Positions 63,778-64,000 of a stretch of 64,000 nucleotides of DNA are shown piece after piece. The notes under the pieces were generated by a model. That model was not told where the DNA came from and made no database searches. It saw only the letters and a program-made list of their open reading frames with translations. How positions within the stretch are numbered: position 1 is the first letter of the stretch; each line of letters opens with the position of its first letter. The stretch is from positions 1 to 64,000 of the forward strand of contig JAFTJA010000004.1 of the NCBI GenBank assembly GCA_017456605.1, written 5' to 3'. The DNA is from Clostridia bacterium. GTDB lineage: Bacteria > Bacillota > Clostridia > Monoglobales > Monoglobaceae. Position numbers and translations under genes: made by a program.

Positions 63778-64000
63778 ATGGTTTACAGAGTTTATGTAGA
63801 AAAAAAGAGCGAGCTTGCGGCCGAAGCAAAGTCTCTTAAAGGAGAACTGGTCAATCTTCTCCAGATAAAAGGGCTCAAGGACCTTAGAATAATCAACCGC
63901 TATGATGTTGAAAATATCGACAAAGAGCTGTTTGATTATTGCAAAGGGACAGTTTTTTCAGAACCGCAGCTTGATATGGTTTCTGAAAGCTTGAAGGTGG
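63778..64000 (+). CDS. purL: FGAM synthase, N-terminal part (cut by window)
   Basis: About 74 residues are visible: MVYRVYVEKKSELAAEAKSL, then LKDLRIINRYDVENI. The start resembles the PurS-like N-domain fused in the long single-chain PurL (over 1200 aa), as in many Clostridia. The frame is open at the right edge. GAAAGGAAAAC precedes the ATG. It is probably the last gene of the pur operon. Confidence 0.85.
   Translation, partial: MVYRVYVEKKSELAAEAKSLKGELVNLLQIKGLKDLRIINRYDVENIDKELFDYCKGTVFSEPQLDMVSESLKV

Overview
This window is a chromosomal stretch of a Clostridia-type firmicute. Evidence: A/T-rich DNA with strong AAGGAGG ribosome sites, many TTGACA-17-TATAAT promoters with an extended TG, a GlgC/GlgD pair, a type III glutamine synthetase, an anaerobic NrdDG ribonucleotide reductase, and the usual rpmG-secE-nusG-rplK-rplA-rplJ-rplL order. 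I cannot fix genus or family; a gut Oscillospiraceae-like or related lineage is a guess.

Layout. 1-0.2 kb: a 5S rRNA closing an rRNA operon. 0.2-3.6 kb: an accessory stretch with an Xre regulator facing a lipoprotein/TPR-like pair across a paired operator, an unknown membrane protein, degenerate GGGGACGG repeats and a 42-aa peptide. 3.7-8.2 kb: a polymorphic-toxin locus, with one MuF-like full-length toxin, its immunity gene, and three progressively 5'-truncated copies of the same linker, each fused to a different C-terminus, the first two followed by candidate immunity genes. 8.2-12.2 kb: a ZIP transporter, a cation/Ca2+ exchanger under a candidate yybP-ykoY (Mn2+) riboswitch, a small coiled-coil protein preceded by a structured RNA, and a YkvI-like carrier. 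12.3-15.9 kb: ribosomal and transcription genes with an L10 leader; rpoB does not follow rplL. 16-19.4 kb: a secreted acidic protein, a 64-aa peptide, purA and tRNA-Arg. 19.4-24.2 kb: an island between tRNA-Arg and tRNA-Trp, with a candidate PUA/EVE-like membrane protein, an Xre gene with a frameshifted HipA kinase, and a decayed IS110 element with its upstream non-coding end. 24.2-31.7 kb: rpsT, glnA type III with a leader attenuator, mscL, typA, HPr, tRNA-Ser, ppa. 31.7-41.6 kb: nrdDG under two NrdR boxes, a heterodimeric ABC exporter and addB. 41.7-52.1 kb: a GH13 enzyme and the glgB-glgC-glgD-glgA-glgP operon. 52.1-54.3 kb: an AEC transporter pseudogene, a DUF5662-like gene and two Cys-rich membrane micropeptides. 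54.4-64 kb: tmk and a ZTP-riboswitch-controlled purine operon, purE-purF-purM-purN-purO-purB-AICAR transformylase-purD-purL, cut by the window edge.

How the genes work together. The purine cluster plus purA covers much of the route from PRPP to IMP and AMP; purC and purK are not in the window. The last two IMP steps are on separate proteins (an AICAR transformylase and a PurO-type cyclohydrolase) instead of bifunctional PurH, and PurF lacks the expected N-terminal nucleophilic cysteine. The glg operon is a complete glycogen synthesis and breakdown set.

The least ordinary parts are the toxin-cassette array, a pair of look-alike structured RNAs (27.7 and 53.7 kb) with compensatory stem changes, the PurF variant, and a cloverleaf-like element inside the purine operon. 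All assignments were made by reading the sequence; no database search was run.
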